The position numbers and the translations under genes were made by a program. This document shows positions 1-11,910 of a DNA stretch of 64,000 bases, piece by piece. This stretch comes from Epichloe hybrida. Lineage: Eukaryota > Ascomycota > Sordariomycetes > Hypocreales > Clavicipitaceae. The notes under the pieces were generated by a model that was not told where the DNA came from, ran no database searches, and was given only the letters and a program-made list of their open reading frames with translations. Positions within the stretch are counted from its first letter, which is position 1, and each line of letters begins with the position of its first letter. The stretch lies in contig JAFEKR010000035.1 of the NCBI GenBank assembly GCA_019022495.1, positions 62,001-126,000 on the forward strand, given 5' to 3'.

Positions 1-503
1 CAGGCCGGGGTGGGGGAAGGGGGAAGGTGGGAAGGGGTAGGGTAGGGTAAGGGCAGGGGAGGGGTGGTAGGGGAAGTACGGCCAAGTCTGTAGTAGCAAA
101 GCCAAAGCAAACCTGTTCTTCGGCAAACCCTTGAGCCGTGAACCGTCGCGGCTCTCTTTCACCTTGTTGCATCTTCTTGTCCGTCACGCGTCACGCACCT
201 CTGCGTTGTTTCCCTGATTGGCCCCGACGTCCCGCAAGCCGTTCTCTGCACCCGTTTCCCTGGCCTGGCCTGGCCTGGCAATGAGGAGGAGTGGGGCGGT
301 TGTACATGTATGTATCTACCACGCGCCAACGCGCTCTGATCGACGAGTGGACCGTGGGATTTCAAGAAACGTGGTAAATGTGTGTGGCTTTGGTCGGAAA
401 ATAAGTCTGTTGAGTTGTAATCCTGGCCTTTAGAGTTTCCGTCGTCGTCACAGAGCCTCTTCCAGTCACCAAGTCCGTCTGCTATGGAGGGGGATGGCAA
501 GCC

Positions 504-545
504 AAGGGGACTCGAGGGGACTCGAGGGGACTCAAGGGGACTGAC
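504..545. repeat. Short tandem repeat, 10-mer AGGGGACTCG-like, about 4 copies
   Basis: Four near-identical units of AGGGGACTCG follow one another directly, the last changed to end in TGA. It is non-coding. Its close spacing suggests replication slippage. Confidence 0.85.
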
Positions 546-2251
546 TTAGTCTTGACCAGGTGCAATGCAAGGTAGTGGAAAATGGCAAAGTTGGGGAACA
601 TCAATGGGAAATGAACAAAAGGGGTTTGCCAATCTCTACCGAGAACGGCGCGCCTCCGTCCGGATTCTCTACTCAAAGATTGGATACCGACAAATGCAAG
701 ATAGAGCGAGTATTGGCCCTCATTGTAATAATCCGTACTCCGCAATTGATCCTGCAATCCCCACTCCCATGGCCAGGCAGAGAGAACCGTAATAACTCGG
801 TGGGCCTATCAGATCTCTCCTCACCAACTAAAGACGAGGTCGTGTACGGATTACGGAGAAGTCATTACGGCAACAACGCATTTCACACTAGTAGGCTTCT
901 TTTTTAAGATGGCGAGCAAGCCCCAGACTTTGCTCCGTGAACTTGACACCCGCTTTTCTGAAACGGTGGGCTCTTGTTGCCTAGTGCCATTTGTTAGTTC
1001 AATCAACTACGGCAAAGACGATGAGTTGGTTCACCCATCTCCAGCGTTTGACCCCGTGAGTAGCAACGCACCTTTTTGACACCGGTACAGTAATAATCCA
1101 TGCAGCGGTTTGTCTCCGGAGATCGTCGGAGCTGTATTTAGGTTGGCGACTTCCGAACGCAAATGGAATATTCCCCGACTGTCCGTGGCCGGGTGCCGGG
1201 CTAGTCCCATGCGGGCTTTTCACACACACATGGGTCTGTTCCGTGCGAGTCAAGGCGACCAGCGACCCTTCGTCTCGGGAGTCAAACGGCTCCTACCGTC
1301 GTTCTTGACTGCCGATGCAGGCTATTATAAGATTGAAACAAGTCTGACCAGACTAGGACCTGCGTCACCTTGCTCATGTCGTGTGACAGGAGGACTGACC
1401 TCAACTCGTCCCAGTGCAAGGGATCGGTAATTCGCCTGCCAACGAGATGAACGAGTATGTACATTTTGCCTTGCATCTCCTGTGGCCTGACCTCTACAGC
1501 TATGGGCAGCCTCTGCCCGTTGCTGGCTGCCGACTTCCAAGGGCCGCCCCAAGTTCCTTGGGTACCAGAATACCTCTGTGCTGTCAAGACCCTCAATCAA
1601 GCCTAGGTCGTCGGAACAGGACATCACTGCGTTCATGATCGGGCAACATGATCGGGCAGCAAGATTATCGGAGGCTGAAGACATGCGTCATGAGGAGGCC
1701 AGATGACTTATCTGGACACACCTGTGGGTCTGTCTGAATGAAGATCCACGGATTAGGCAGATGATGGTCGAGAACAGCCACGGCAAGGCCGTGGGAAGTC
1801 GCACGACAAACCGTTCGTGTGCAAAGCACAGAAGAGGCAGTGCATAAACGTTGGCGCGGGTGTTGGCCGAAGATGCTTGCAGCACTCGGTGCCGGGCGCC
1901 CTTTGACCTGCTATCAAGCGTCAACAAGTCTGACGGCACAAAGGAATGAACAAGTGCGGTGGAGGACATGGTGTGCGTCGGGGCCACCATCATGGAAAAG
2001 ATTATCCAAGCAGTGATGCGATTCACGGAGACACGGACTGATCCGGGTTTCCGAGCAGTTAGTGCGGACGATTCTGGACAATGGGTCCCCGCCATTGCGA
2101 GTTATTATGTAGTTCCTCGTTCATTCTGCACGATGAGAAATGGTCAAACCTGGATGCAAGCAACAAGGCTCGCAGCCTTCGCAGCCTGGTGGAGCAACTT
2201 GGCGGACGGATTCTGCGTCTTGTCCGACAAGCAGTGAAAAAAGTTGAGTTG

Positions 2252-2332
2252 GCATGGCAGTTGCCTGGCAGTTGCCTGGCAGCTGTGAACTGGCAGCTGT
2301 GAACTGGCAGCTGTTAACTGGCAACTGACAGC
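2252..2332. repeat. Nested tandem repeats (GGCAGTTGCCT and TGGCAGCTGTGAAC units)
   Basis: Two copies of a unit containing GGCAGTTGCCT run into three copies of a unit containing TGGCAGCTGTGAAC, the last altered. A duplicated GAGAGCCGCCGGC follows just downstream at about 2343-2370. Non-coding; typical of slippage-prone spacer DNA. Confidence 0.8.
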
Positions 2333-2802
2333 GACACCCAGAGCGAGAGCCGCCGGCGAGAGCCGCCGGCGACTGGCAGGAGCTAGGCCACGGGTGGTTT
2401 AGTGAACGGGTTCTGAAGCAGCTGCAACAGCAGCCTGCGTGGCCGCTAAAATAGCTCAACTGATCGTGGCCCTGCTCTTTCATTGGTCCATTCGCGAACG
2501 TTACATGGTGTCAACTTAAGTTCCAACGTTAAACGCGGGCGCCACTTCCTCTCGGAGCTTCGATCTTGGATGCTCCTGACACCACACACCGCCTTGATTT
2601 TGATTTTGGTTTGATTTTGACGACAGAACATCATCGACTTTGGCGTTCCCCCCGTCTCCAGCGCGTGGAATCTTGAGCGTTACACGAAGCAGGAGTACTT
2701 GACACCGCTTAAATTGCCTGCGGGGGTCTTTCACAGCCACTCAAGATCCCTACTCATGCATGTCTTAGCGGCAGCACGAGCACCATCTATCTATCCTGTT
2801 GC

Positions 2803-2832
2803 CTGATTCCTGATTCCTGATTCCTGATTCCT
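2803..2832. repeat. 7-mer tandem repeat TGATTCC, 4 copies
   Basis: Four consecutive exact units of TGATTCC, intergenic. Confidence 0.9.
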
Positions 2833-4907
2833 ATGCTCAGTCTTGTTTCTTGTCATCGTGACTTTCAAGAAGTGCCTCTAGGTCCGCCAAGTCCCCATTC
2901 CGCGATTCAAAATGTCTTCTCGCAATCAAAACCGGATGTGGAAGCTGCCATCAAGTTTTCGACGTCATGAGCCATCCCTCAAACTCATGACACATCGTTG
3001 AGAACGAGAGAATCTTGTGCATCTTCCAGTTAGGCTTGGCTCTCGCGAGTTTGGCATCAGACTGTCAAGGGCAGAAATACTTTCGGACTTGCCCGATATT
3101 GACAAAAAGATGCATTCGGTGCTGACTATAGATCAAACGACCTGCCTCACGTCACGTCTCGACAGCGATTCTTCTTCAGTGCCTCGGACTGGTATAAGCC
3201 ACAAATAGCAACATAGACGCTAATCCTTGGCCGATGTACGAATATCTCTCACAACTTATAAGCATAGGCATATACTTACTTTCGAGATCAAGTCTCTGCT
3301 TCAAGCCAAGATGCGGCCCCCTCAACCGCCATGATCTGAGATGGCTGCAGATGAAGCATGGCAGTTGCTTCCTTTGCGCTCGCACTGGGCAGCTGTTGCG
3401 CAGTACTGGCGATACTGCATCTGGTGTTCCATGTTGCTCGTGCATGCTTGTGCATGCTCTCCACTTCTGGCAGCTGCTATTGTTCGGCGTCGATGTCAAT
3501 TCGCTGCTACGGAGTATTACGGAGTAGTTCCTGACCTCTATCGTACGTACAGTGAGTAAGGCTTGGTCGCGATTTCAGCTTTTCCTCACTCTTCATCTAA
3601 GCCTCGATTGCCGTCAACACGGTTTCTCACTCTCGGCACCCCCCGCAACACCCCTCCACCTGTTCTCACTCTATTTTGACCTTTTTTTTTTTTTTACATG
3701 TAGGACCGACCGCTATCCACACGCCCCTTGATGGCGTCTGACTCCCTCTGGCTTTGTCATTGGTTTGCGTCGCGTCCATTGGCTGTCATTTCTGGCCCAC
3801 TCTTTTTCTTTCCCTTTTTGCCCGAAACCCCGTTTCTTGGCAAATGATGCTAGCCAAAGTGAGCAAGCGCCACAAGTTCTCACAGACTCGAGGAGTCGAG
3901 GAAACACCAAGGATGGGTACACCAAGGATGGGTATGCCGCCAATGAGCCCGGATGAAGTTGCGGTCCTGCCAGCTTCAGCCTTACAATGCACACAGGCTG
4001 CAGCCCTGTGCTCGTGCTGCTGGCCCCATTCGCTGCAGCCAGTGAGTGTCCTCGCCTACTGCATCGAGAGCTACACCAATCGTCATCGTGTGCAGAGGAC
4101 CTCAAGCCGCGCTGGTGTTTGCCGTGTTGGGAGTGTCATGTCAAGAATCCCGAGACCTTTGAGAGTACTGATGATGCCTTGCATCAACCCGTCGTTGCGC
4201 CGCAAAAACATTGCGTCCGTCGTTCGTCATTCCAGATGATGGCCATAATACCGGCGCCACGGACAAGGGTAATTGCAGCATCCGATCATCACCTGAGCGC
4301 GAACCAGGTTCGCCGAGACCACGCACACTCTGGATATGGTCCCTATGTAATGCAGTGGTTGGTGGAGCATTTCTGGGTGACGAGATTGATCTAATTCGGC
4401 TGGCCAAAGTCAGGGGTTGCTTCCTCCGATCTCCATGGTCGAAGCATCACGGGGGCAAAGCATGGACGTGCAGTCCTGGATCGGGGGGACATCACCGCAC
4501 GCAGTACATGGGAACTTCCGACTTCAAGGCACGATGCCCGATGTACATATCCTTCAAACACAAGAGCCTAGGCGCTGATGGTGAGCATAAGTTGGGAGCG
4601 GGAGCATCGAGCCATTTGCGGGACCGACCCAAGGAAGCGGTGGCTGGCAACTGGCTGCGTGGGGGCATCTTCTTCTCATTATCCAAGCCACCAACTCAAG
4701 CAAGACAATTCGTCCAGAACCTCGATTCCTGGCCGTTATTACCTACATACTACCCTGAAAGACCCCGTCCGTGTGTTCTAGCGCCTTCTGAACAAGAACT
4801 AGCCCGGCCAAGTCGAGTTAAAGCATCGCCCTAAGGCCGGCTCGTCAGATCCCGCGGTATACCCTCTTTTTTTTTTTTTTTTTTTGGCCAACCTCTTGTC
4901 GTCCAGC

Positions 4908-4947
4908 ATGGCTGATGGCTGATGGCTGATGGCTGATGGCTGATGGC
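4908..4947. repeat. 7-mer tandem repeat GATGGCT, about 5 copies
   Basis: Five consecutive GATGGCT units, the last changed to GATGGCC, lie 20 bp after a poly-T run of about 22 bases. Intergenic. Confidence 0.9.
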
Positions 4948-5792
4948 CGATAACTGTATCCGCTTGATGTGATTCAACGAGTCCCGAACCCGTCGCTGAT
5001 GAAACCAACCAACAAACTCATCATCATGTGCCGGCCGCACTGTCCTGATCCCGACAAGGCGGCCAACGTCTACGGCCGAGTATTCTCTAATCACCTATCC
5101 TCCGGCCCTGCCAGCAAGCCACGCGTTCTCCCGTCCGATGCAGACCCCCTTCCCTATCCGTCATGGAGTCCTGCTCAGATCTCAACTTGTCCACTTCCAG
5201 CTGTTCCGTACAGAGAGAGTAACATCGCCGCCCCCGACAGCCGGCTTTCCAATCCCACGCCCCCTGTCAACATGGGGGGAATGAACTGCTCTCCACTTCT
5301 TTCCGGGCTTTTTTTTTTGTCCCCACTGGAATGGTATCATGGGGTACATGATAATGCTCTTTCATCTTGTGGAGCCATCATCGCCAGAATGAAATGGCGT
5401 CGCGTCCTCGCTCATTTCACATAATTAACCGGGTGTCTTGAGCCCAGATTATGGTGAATCCAGTGCTGTACTCCATACCGCAACTGACATACAGGAATGT
5501 TACAATGACAACGCGTGACGACTTATAGTCCGTACCGACTGGAAAATGCCCGTGCCACGAGCGTATTTTGGTCAATGGGGAAATGGAGAGAGCTTTGGAC
5601 ATGCAAAGGTTGAAAAAAAAACAAGACCTGACAGGAGCAGGAAATTGGAAGAAAAGAATTAGATACGGCAGAAATTACTCAACAAACTACTCACACAATC
5701 CGGCTAGTACAACATGTATCATGGTGTTCCGGAACGACCACAGATGCAACGACAGCATGGACTGCGGGGTAGCAGTGCACTTCGTGCTAGGA

Positions 5793-8700
5793 CTAATCTT
5801 CCTGGTAGGAGATCTTGCGCATCTCGCCGAGCCGATGTCGCGCTGATGCCAGCGAGTTTTCCAATTTGAGAATCTCGACCTGTTGACACACGCCCCCAGC
5901 CCAATAAGGGGTGACGGCGCGATTTTGTCAGCTACTGCTCGCTCGTCCGGTTTGCTACGAGGCCCTGTACAAAGAGGCCTCTGGGGCGGGGACTACGGAT
6001 GGAGGCGGGGGGAGGAATGGGTAGAGAGACAAGAAAAGATCCACTTGGTGTGGGAAACAAGCATCAGGCTGGTTCAAGGATCCCTTGGATGGGTGGATGG
6101 AGATGAGGGCTGTGTGATGTACGCCTTGCAGGACCTGCAGCCACCATGCGATGCGCACTGCCCGATCCAGCACCCATCTTGACGTCTGGAACATTGCGGA
6201 ACACGCATCCGAGCCAGCTAGCTCGTTGTGGGCAAGAGTCAAGTATGTATGTGTGTGTGTGTGTGTGTGTGTTTGTGCGAGTGTGGCGTCAGACCGGGAA
6301 ATCCGAACTTAGCACGCGGCCTCGCCGAGCAAGAGCAGCCTAATCGTCATGACTGCACAAGGCTTTGAAGCAGTAGAGTCTGGGGATGAACAAGGGGGCA
6401 GTGCATTGTAGATGAAAGACAAGATGATGAAAGGTATTCCGCGGGGGCGGGGATGTCTGGTGGGATGAAGACAACAGTTTCGCACGGATGTTGTCCAGCG
6501 AAAAAAGGATACGGCGATGCCCCCAGAGTGCTATCTTGATAGCCTGGGCCGTCGGCAGGTATTTCGTGGAGAAGAAAGTTGGGGGAAAAGAGGAGAATAT
6601 CATTGCCACTCACCTGCTGTTCCATCTCGCGAACCTTGAATTCGTGGGTCCCCAACTTGGCATAATCTTCCTGGTCGTCTTCCTGACTGCGCTCACGGAT
6701 CATGCTCTGCACCTGACGCACCAGAGCCCTGCAGGCCGCCCCGACCGCCTTGCTGGCCTGCTCCAGATTCTCCTGGCTCTGGGACCTGAAGCCCGCCTTG
6801 ACCCGGGATGCAGCGACCAACTGCGCGGTTGACGCGGCGACATCATTCGAGGCCACAATGAGTTGCTCGGGGCTGTTTCGGTCGGATATGACACCGTCCG
6901 ATGTCTCAATGAGAACATTCGTCGATGAGGCCACGGCTTTTGCTGCAGATATCAGACCTTCAGTCCAGCGATTGTTCTTTTTATAGAAGGCTGTTCGTGA
7001 AGAAGATCCTCTGCCGGTTTGCACAATCTCTTGTTGCGTCACTGTGGCGGCCTTGATGAGCCGGGTGATGGCGTTGGTAATGGCCGTGGCAGCGTCTATG
7101 ATAGAATCGTGGACCTTGAGCTCGTACGTAGAGTATCCGTCTCGAGGCTTATTCTTGAGCTTGGCGAGGCGGGCTGCTGCCGCTGCAATGGCATCTGCTG
7201 CCTTGCTGAGCTCGGAGTCGACAAGGTCACCAATGTCTCCCTTGTTGTTGGTCAACTTGCCAAAGCCAGGGGCAAAGGTCTCGACGAGCTTGTTGAGCTT
7301 CTGGAGGTTCATCTGAGTGTCATGGTTTCTGTTGATGACGATGTCGATCTTCTGATCAATGTCCAAGTCTTCCAGACGAACGCTCAGTAAGTTGCGGAAG
7401 AATTTGATGCTGGACTCTGCAGATTGTCTCGCTCCATTCATCAAGGAATCAGTCTTCTTATCATCGGTTGCCAGTCTGGAGAGACCTTTGGTGTTACTGC
7501 ACACATCTGCCACAGAGCCTGCAAACACACTGATGGCCTTGATGAGCTCCTTGTGGGTGCTGTTGGGCCCGTCAGCAATAAAGCTGTTGAAAGCGGTGGC
7601 GAACTCGGTAGCACTGTCCGATGCCTTCTCGATTTGTGACAAGACAAAGGAGGGTGATGCATTCTGGTTACCGGCCTGCATGGATGAATCGAGCTCGTAG
7701 AGCGCATCGTCAACGCGCGCGACGCCGGCTTCCAAGACGGAATCGATGATGGCGTTGATCTTGTCTAGGTTAGTCAAGATTAGTGCATCAATTTGCCCGT
7801 CCAATACTTCATCCGTGGCCCCACGGTTGTTCTCCAAGTCGTTCAACTTGACCAAGGCTTCGTCCATGCCAGTTTTGTACACCTCCAGCTCCATTTCTTT
7901 GTCGCGAAGAAGCTGCTCAAGATCAGAGCTTCCATCTCTTATGCGCGACTGAGAGTCCTCCAACGCCCGCGACTTGTTGCGCAAGGCTTCTTCCAGGTCG
8001 CTCATCTCACGATTGTACTTGGCCAGCATTGTCGATAGCTCATTGCCTTTGCTGCGTTCCAGATTATCTGCCCGATCTTGCGCCATGCGAAGCTCGCGCT
8101 TCAGTTTCTCCACCTCATCCTTGTTGCTACCATTGAGTCGATCCTTGTCATGAAGAGCTCGGTCTCGTTCGCGAATCATGTCAGCAAGCTCAAGGTTCTT
8201 GGTCTTGATTTCGCGCTCCAGCTTTTCTCTCTTGTCAATGGCCTCTTGTGCGCTAGCTGCCTTGAGCTGCACAGCCTTGAACTTCTGCAGGAGGTCCAAA
8301 TGCTCATGTCGAAGCTGGGAATAAAGCTTTGCCAACGACTCATACTTTGTTCTCCAGGTATTTATTTGCTCTTGCAAGGCTCGAATCTGATCATCCTTGC
8401 TCGTGATTTGCTGGCCTAGGCTGTTTTGAATGTGTGAAAGCTCGCCTTCGAGAGCCTTGACACGCTGGTCATACTGCTGAAGCATGAGCTGATCACGTTC
8501 GTATTGAGCGCGAGCATTAAGGTTCTCGCGTTCCAGTTCCGCCAGCCTGCCCTGTGTCTGCCACTGCGCTTGTTGCGCCAACAACGCTTCCTGCTCTCTT
8601 TGTTGCTGCTCGGCCAGACGGCGCTGTTGTTCCTCAAAGTCGCGTTGGGCTTGTTGCTGAGCTTGCTGTTGAGCAAGAAGAGCTGCATTCTGCCTCTCTT

Positions 8701-9879
8701 CCAGGACACGTTGCTGTTCTTCATACTCCCGATTTTGTCTATCCAACTCGCCCTTCCAAAACTCTGAGATCTCGTCCGGCTCCTGGGCCTTGGGCTCTGC
8801 GGGAGGGGTTGGTCGCCGCTCGATCTCTTGCTTGGGCCTTGCCGGCAGTGCAGGAGCGTCGTCGTCGTCAGCCAGCAAATTTGGTGCGTCTTGAGGCAGT
8901 TTGGGGATGGCGATGAGACTGGTCAAATATCGGAGGTTCGAGCACTCGTAGTAGAATTTCACTAGGCGGTAGTGCTGCGCATTATATCGTTCTCTAAGGG
9001 GCTGCAGCGCATCATCGTCTCCAGTAACTGTCAAACATGTTAGCGTTCAGTCTATTCATCGACCGCTGCCAAGGAACCCTACTGGAATGCATAGCACGTA
9101 GCATGCTCGTGATAAACTTGTAGATTCCGTAACTCTCTTGCACGAGAGGCACTAGAGCGGATATTCGGCACTCGTTGTTGCCGACATGGCGGAAATGAGA
9201 GAATATCAACTTCTGAAACTGCTCAATCTTGTCCTGCAGAACCATGAGATCGGTGATGGTCTCGTAGCCTTCATTGGGATCGTTGATTGCCTTCAAGCTG
9301 ATATACTCTTCGTACTCGAAAGTGCCATTAAACTCAGGGTGGTGTTGGTGAAAAGACAGCTTTGCAAGAAGATAATATACATATTCGCGGATTAAAGGAC
9401 CGTAGCCGCGAATGCCTTCGCCAGACATTCCTCGATTGAGGCCATCGATCCAACTTCTGTTAGCCATGGCTTCTTTTAAAGCCGAAGGATGTCCTTCCTG
9501 GAGGACTTTGTGGATCGTTATCAGGGCTTTGAACGTCTGGACTTCATCGGCAAGGATCGGTTGCCTATTTGCGTGGTTAGCTTTCCTTCAAACGCCGCAT
9601 CGTAAGTGAATGGGTATCGTACACTTTGATGCCCGACCAGAAGGACTGGGATGATCTGTGGTCCCAAGTGTACACAATGCATGCTCGCACATGCTTGCGC
9701 TTCGGGGAGATCTCATCACTGTTAGTTGCCTTCTTGATGCTAATGGCAAGCTCTTGGTCGGTTCTGTTCGAAGCTACATGTCAGCATGCAGGCAGAGCCT
9801 CCAGATGAAACAAACTCGCTCCTCTTTGAATCTGTAACATGACGTACTTGGTGTGCTCCGTTGTTCGTAGCGAAGTCAT
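5793..9879 (-). CDS. SLA2: SLA2/End4, endocytic actin-membrane adaptor (HIP1R homologue)
   Basis: SLA2 links clathrin-coated endocytic sites to cortical actin; it binds PtdIns(4,5)P2 through an N-terminal ANTH domain and F-actin through a C-terminal talin-like (I/LWEQ) module. I model five exons: 9848-9879, 9623-9763, 9083-9564, 6614-9027 and 5793-5879. Phases close to a 1,051-residue protein, the usual family length. The ANTH domain fills about residues 10-280 (RKHVRACIVYTWDH, GYGPLIREYVYYLLAKLSFH). A long Gln-rich coiled coil lies at about 330-620 and the talin-like domain at about 850-1010. The last exon restores the conserved tail (VEILKLENSL...MRKISYQED). Exon 1 (MTSLRTTEHTK) is chosen because its donor joins in frame to TDQELAISIKKAT; it is the least certain exon. 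The last intron is 734 bp, very long for this genome. SLA2 is the classic MAT-flanking marker gene. Confidence 0.96.
6251..6272. repeat. (GT)11 microsatellite inside the last SLA2 intron
   Basis: About eleven uninterrupted GT units on the plus strand (CA in the SLA2 transcript), preceded by GTATGTAT. It lies inside the 734 bp intron that separates the last two SLA2 coding exons. Confidence 0.95.
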
Positions 9880-11203
9880 GGTCGCGACTGTTGGGCAACA
9901 AAGCTCCGCAGGTGCTGAAATTTATGGCAAGAGATGCAGTGCGTGGTCTGGAAGTCGTGGGCACTTACCCCACGCGCAAGAAACGAGACACAACTTCGCT
10001 GAGTCCTTGGAGAGTTCGCGAATAGTCAAAGAGAAGGCAGGTAGTGGAATATGCAGCTAAACCACACTTCCCCCGTGGTGTCTCGTAAAGCTGTCGTGGA
10101 CGCAGTCGTCAGCTCGGGAGACTCGAGTGGCACCTGCATCACCGAGTGGGGCTTGGCGACTCTGTCTCTTGCGGTTGGCCGAATCTTCCACGCCGACTTC
10201 GCAACTTACCTACCCTGGGCCCTCTAGAATGGATAAGAGTGTCCGATACTTAGCTGTCGTTGACTTCGCTTTGAAGCGAGAAAGAGACAGAGAAACCTTG
10301 TTGTGGTTTTTGCGCTTAAAATAAAGAACTTGGATGAAAGCAGTATGCGCTGGCCTATTTTTAAGTGAGCGCGGCTGCCGGGTAGCATACGGGCTACATT
10401 TGGATGCCTGTCCACGTCTCTGCTTGTTAACGCCAAATCTTTGCCACAAAGACACAGGCTTGTCGAGGTTTTCTTTCGCAAATGCAGTCGCCTTGATGAA
10501 AACGGCTTGAACTGTTGTGCTATATGATTTCCATGAAATCAGCATGGTCGATGACTAGCCGTTTCTCGGAAACACTGTCGAATTAGAGCACCTCGCCTCG
10601 GCCAAAGCGATTGGGTCATGAACACGGTGGACGTCTTGGAAACCGCCGTGCCCTTGGTAGAACTCCATAGTCTGTCCATGCTGCCAAAAAAAACCCCATC
10701 AATTGATCTGTCAGCAGACTTACGAATCATTTCTCAGGAATTTTGTCTCCTATGCAGTTCTTGAGGTCCGATGGTTTTCAAGAAGTTGATAAGAACTGTA
10801 CTCACATGAACGGTGTGCCTGGTGAAAGCCATCAATTGCAATGACCGTACAAATCATGCATGTGAACATGTCATTTGTAAATTACAGGACGGGGATGTTA
10901 CGCATTCGCCAGGCTGAAGACGTCGACATATGGGCACATAACTGTCACACACGCTCCTCCGGTAATTGCATATAGCATGTTGGCTCGCGTACTGAGCTAC
11001 TCGTGGATGTGGATTGAATGCAAAGTAATAATGGAAGTGGGTAATCACAGAAGGACGTCACTAGAGGATTGTTGTGGATGTCACTTAGTTTTATTTCCTA
11101 TTGGCATCGAAAATGCAGACCTTGCCATGCTGAGTTCTTTCCCGTCCGGACGCAACACCACAAGAAAAAAAGAAGAACCGCACAATCCCCCGCATACACC
11201 CTT
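9880..11203. other. Spacer between SLA2 (5' side) and RPL21 (3' side)
   Basis: It should contain the SLA2 promoter and the RPL21 3' UTR. The open frames here are short, overlap on both strands and have no recognisable domain. I see no repeat of note and no RNA gene. Confidence 0.6.
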
Positions 11204-11910
11204 TTAAATCGTAGTCTCGTAAGGCAGAGGAGTAACAGTCTCAGGAGGGTTGTCGGTGAGAGAAACGGTACGGGCTTCCCGGGGAAGGCCAGGCGAACGC
11301 TTGACCTGGACGGTGACGCCCTCAGCGGCGGCCTTCTTCTTGGCCTCGGCGTTGGACTTGACTCGCTTCAGGAAGTCCTCGCGGGATCGAGAGGGCTGAA
11401 TGTGCTCGACTCGGACGTTGATGCGCTTCTCGATGTATCGGTGCCACACCTTTTTGTAAATGATGACACCAACGGAGCTCTTGGTGACGTTGTAGACAAC
11501 GCCGGTCTTTCCGTGGTAGACCTTGTAGGGCATACTGTATACTCATTTCTCAGCATTTTTGCATCTCTTCCCCAGAGCAATTGGGATCCTCGTTCCAATT
11601 TGCCCTGCCAAATTATGGCAAAAGTTCTTACCCCTGCTGGACTGCACCATTGACCTTGATGTCAACGATATCGCCAACACTATAACGTCCAAAATCAGTT
11701 TCCGAACCCGAGATTTTCTGATCGCACGGAAAATCTAGGTCGACTGTACGAACCGATACGTCTTCAAGTACGTGTTCAGGGCAATCATGCCCTTCTGGCG
11801 GAAGTTGCGGCTGAAGGCATACTATTTCGACATTAGCTTTTGTCGCATATCGATGATCGTAGACATGTACGCACGCGGGTGCCCGCTCGCTTTCCGTAAG
11901 AGTGACCCAT
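11204..11910 (-). CDS. RPL21: 60S ribosomal protein L21 (eL21)
   Basis: A structural protein of the large cytosolic ribosomal subunit. Four exons (11875-11910, 11754-11821, 11632-11679, 11204-11534) give 160 residues, the normal eL21 length. The N-terminus MGHSYGKRAGTR joins YAFSRNFRQKGMIAL, then VGDIVDIKVNGAVQQG, then MPYKVYHGKTGVVYNVT, each at a proper GT-AG intron with closing phase. The C-terminus ends in TPLPYETTI as in other fungi. Its start is 392 bp from the start of RPS9 on the opposite strand, so the two ribosomal protein genes share a divergent promoter. Three introns in so short a gene is usual for ribosomal protein genes of filamentous ascomycetes. Confidence 0.98.

Larger units (their letters stand above)
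1..5792. other. Gene-poor region downstream of SLA2 (expected MAT-locus side)
   Basis: No complete gene could be supported here on either strand. The longest open frame (4211-4834, plus) has no recognisable domain and looks like chance. In Pezizomycotina the MAT idiomorph normally lies next to SLA2 on the side away from RPL21, so this is where MAT genes would be expected. I looked for an alpha-box (MAT1-1-1) and HMG boxes (MAT1-1-3, MAT1-2-1) and saw none. The region starts with a G-rich tract and carries several short tandem repeats, poly-T runs near 3680 and 4867, and a possible decayed coding stretch at about 1640-2250. Part of it is presumably the SLA2 3' UTR. Confidence 0.6.

Noticed and set aside
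505..545. CRISPR-like spaced repeat
   Set aside because: The units are directly adjacent without spacers and the organism is a fungus; it is a simple tandem repeat.
4700..4740. tRNA-like B-box (CCTCGATTC) before GGCCGTTATT
   Set aside because: No matching A-box, anticodon arm or acceptor stem could be folded around it.
4211..4834. 207-codon frame in the gene-poor left region as a real gene
   Set aside because: No recognisable domain, unnatural composition for a conserved protein, and competing frames on both strands.
1..5792. MAT1-1-1, MAT1-1-3 or MAT1-2-1
   Set aside because: No alpha-box or HMG-box signature seen in any frame by eye; absence here is a limit of reading, not proof.
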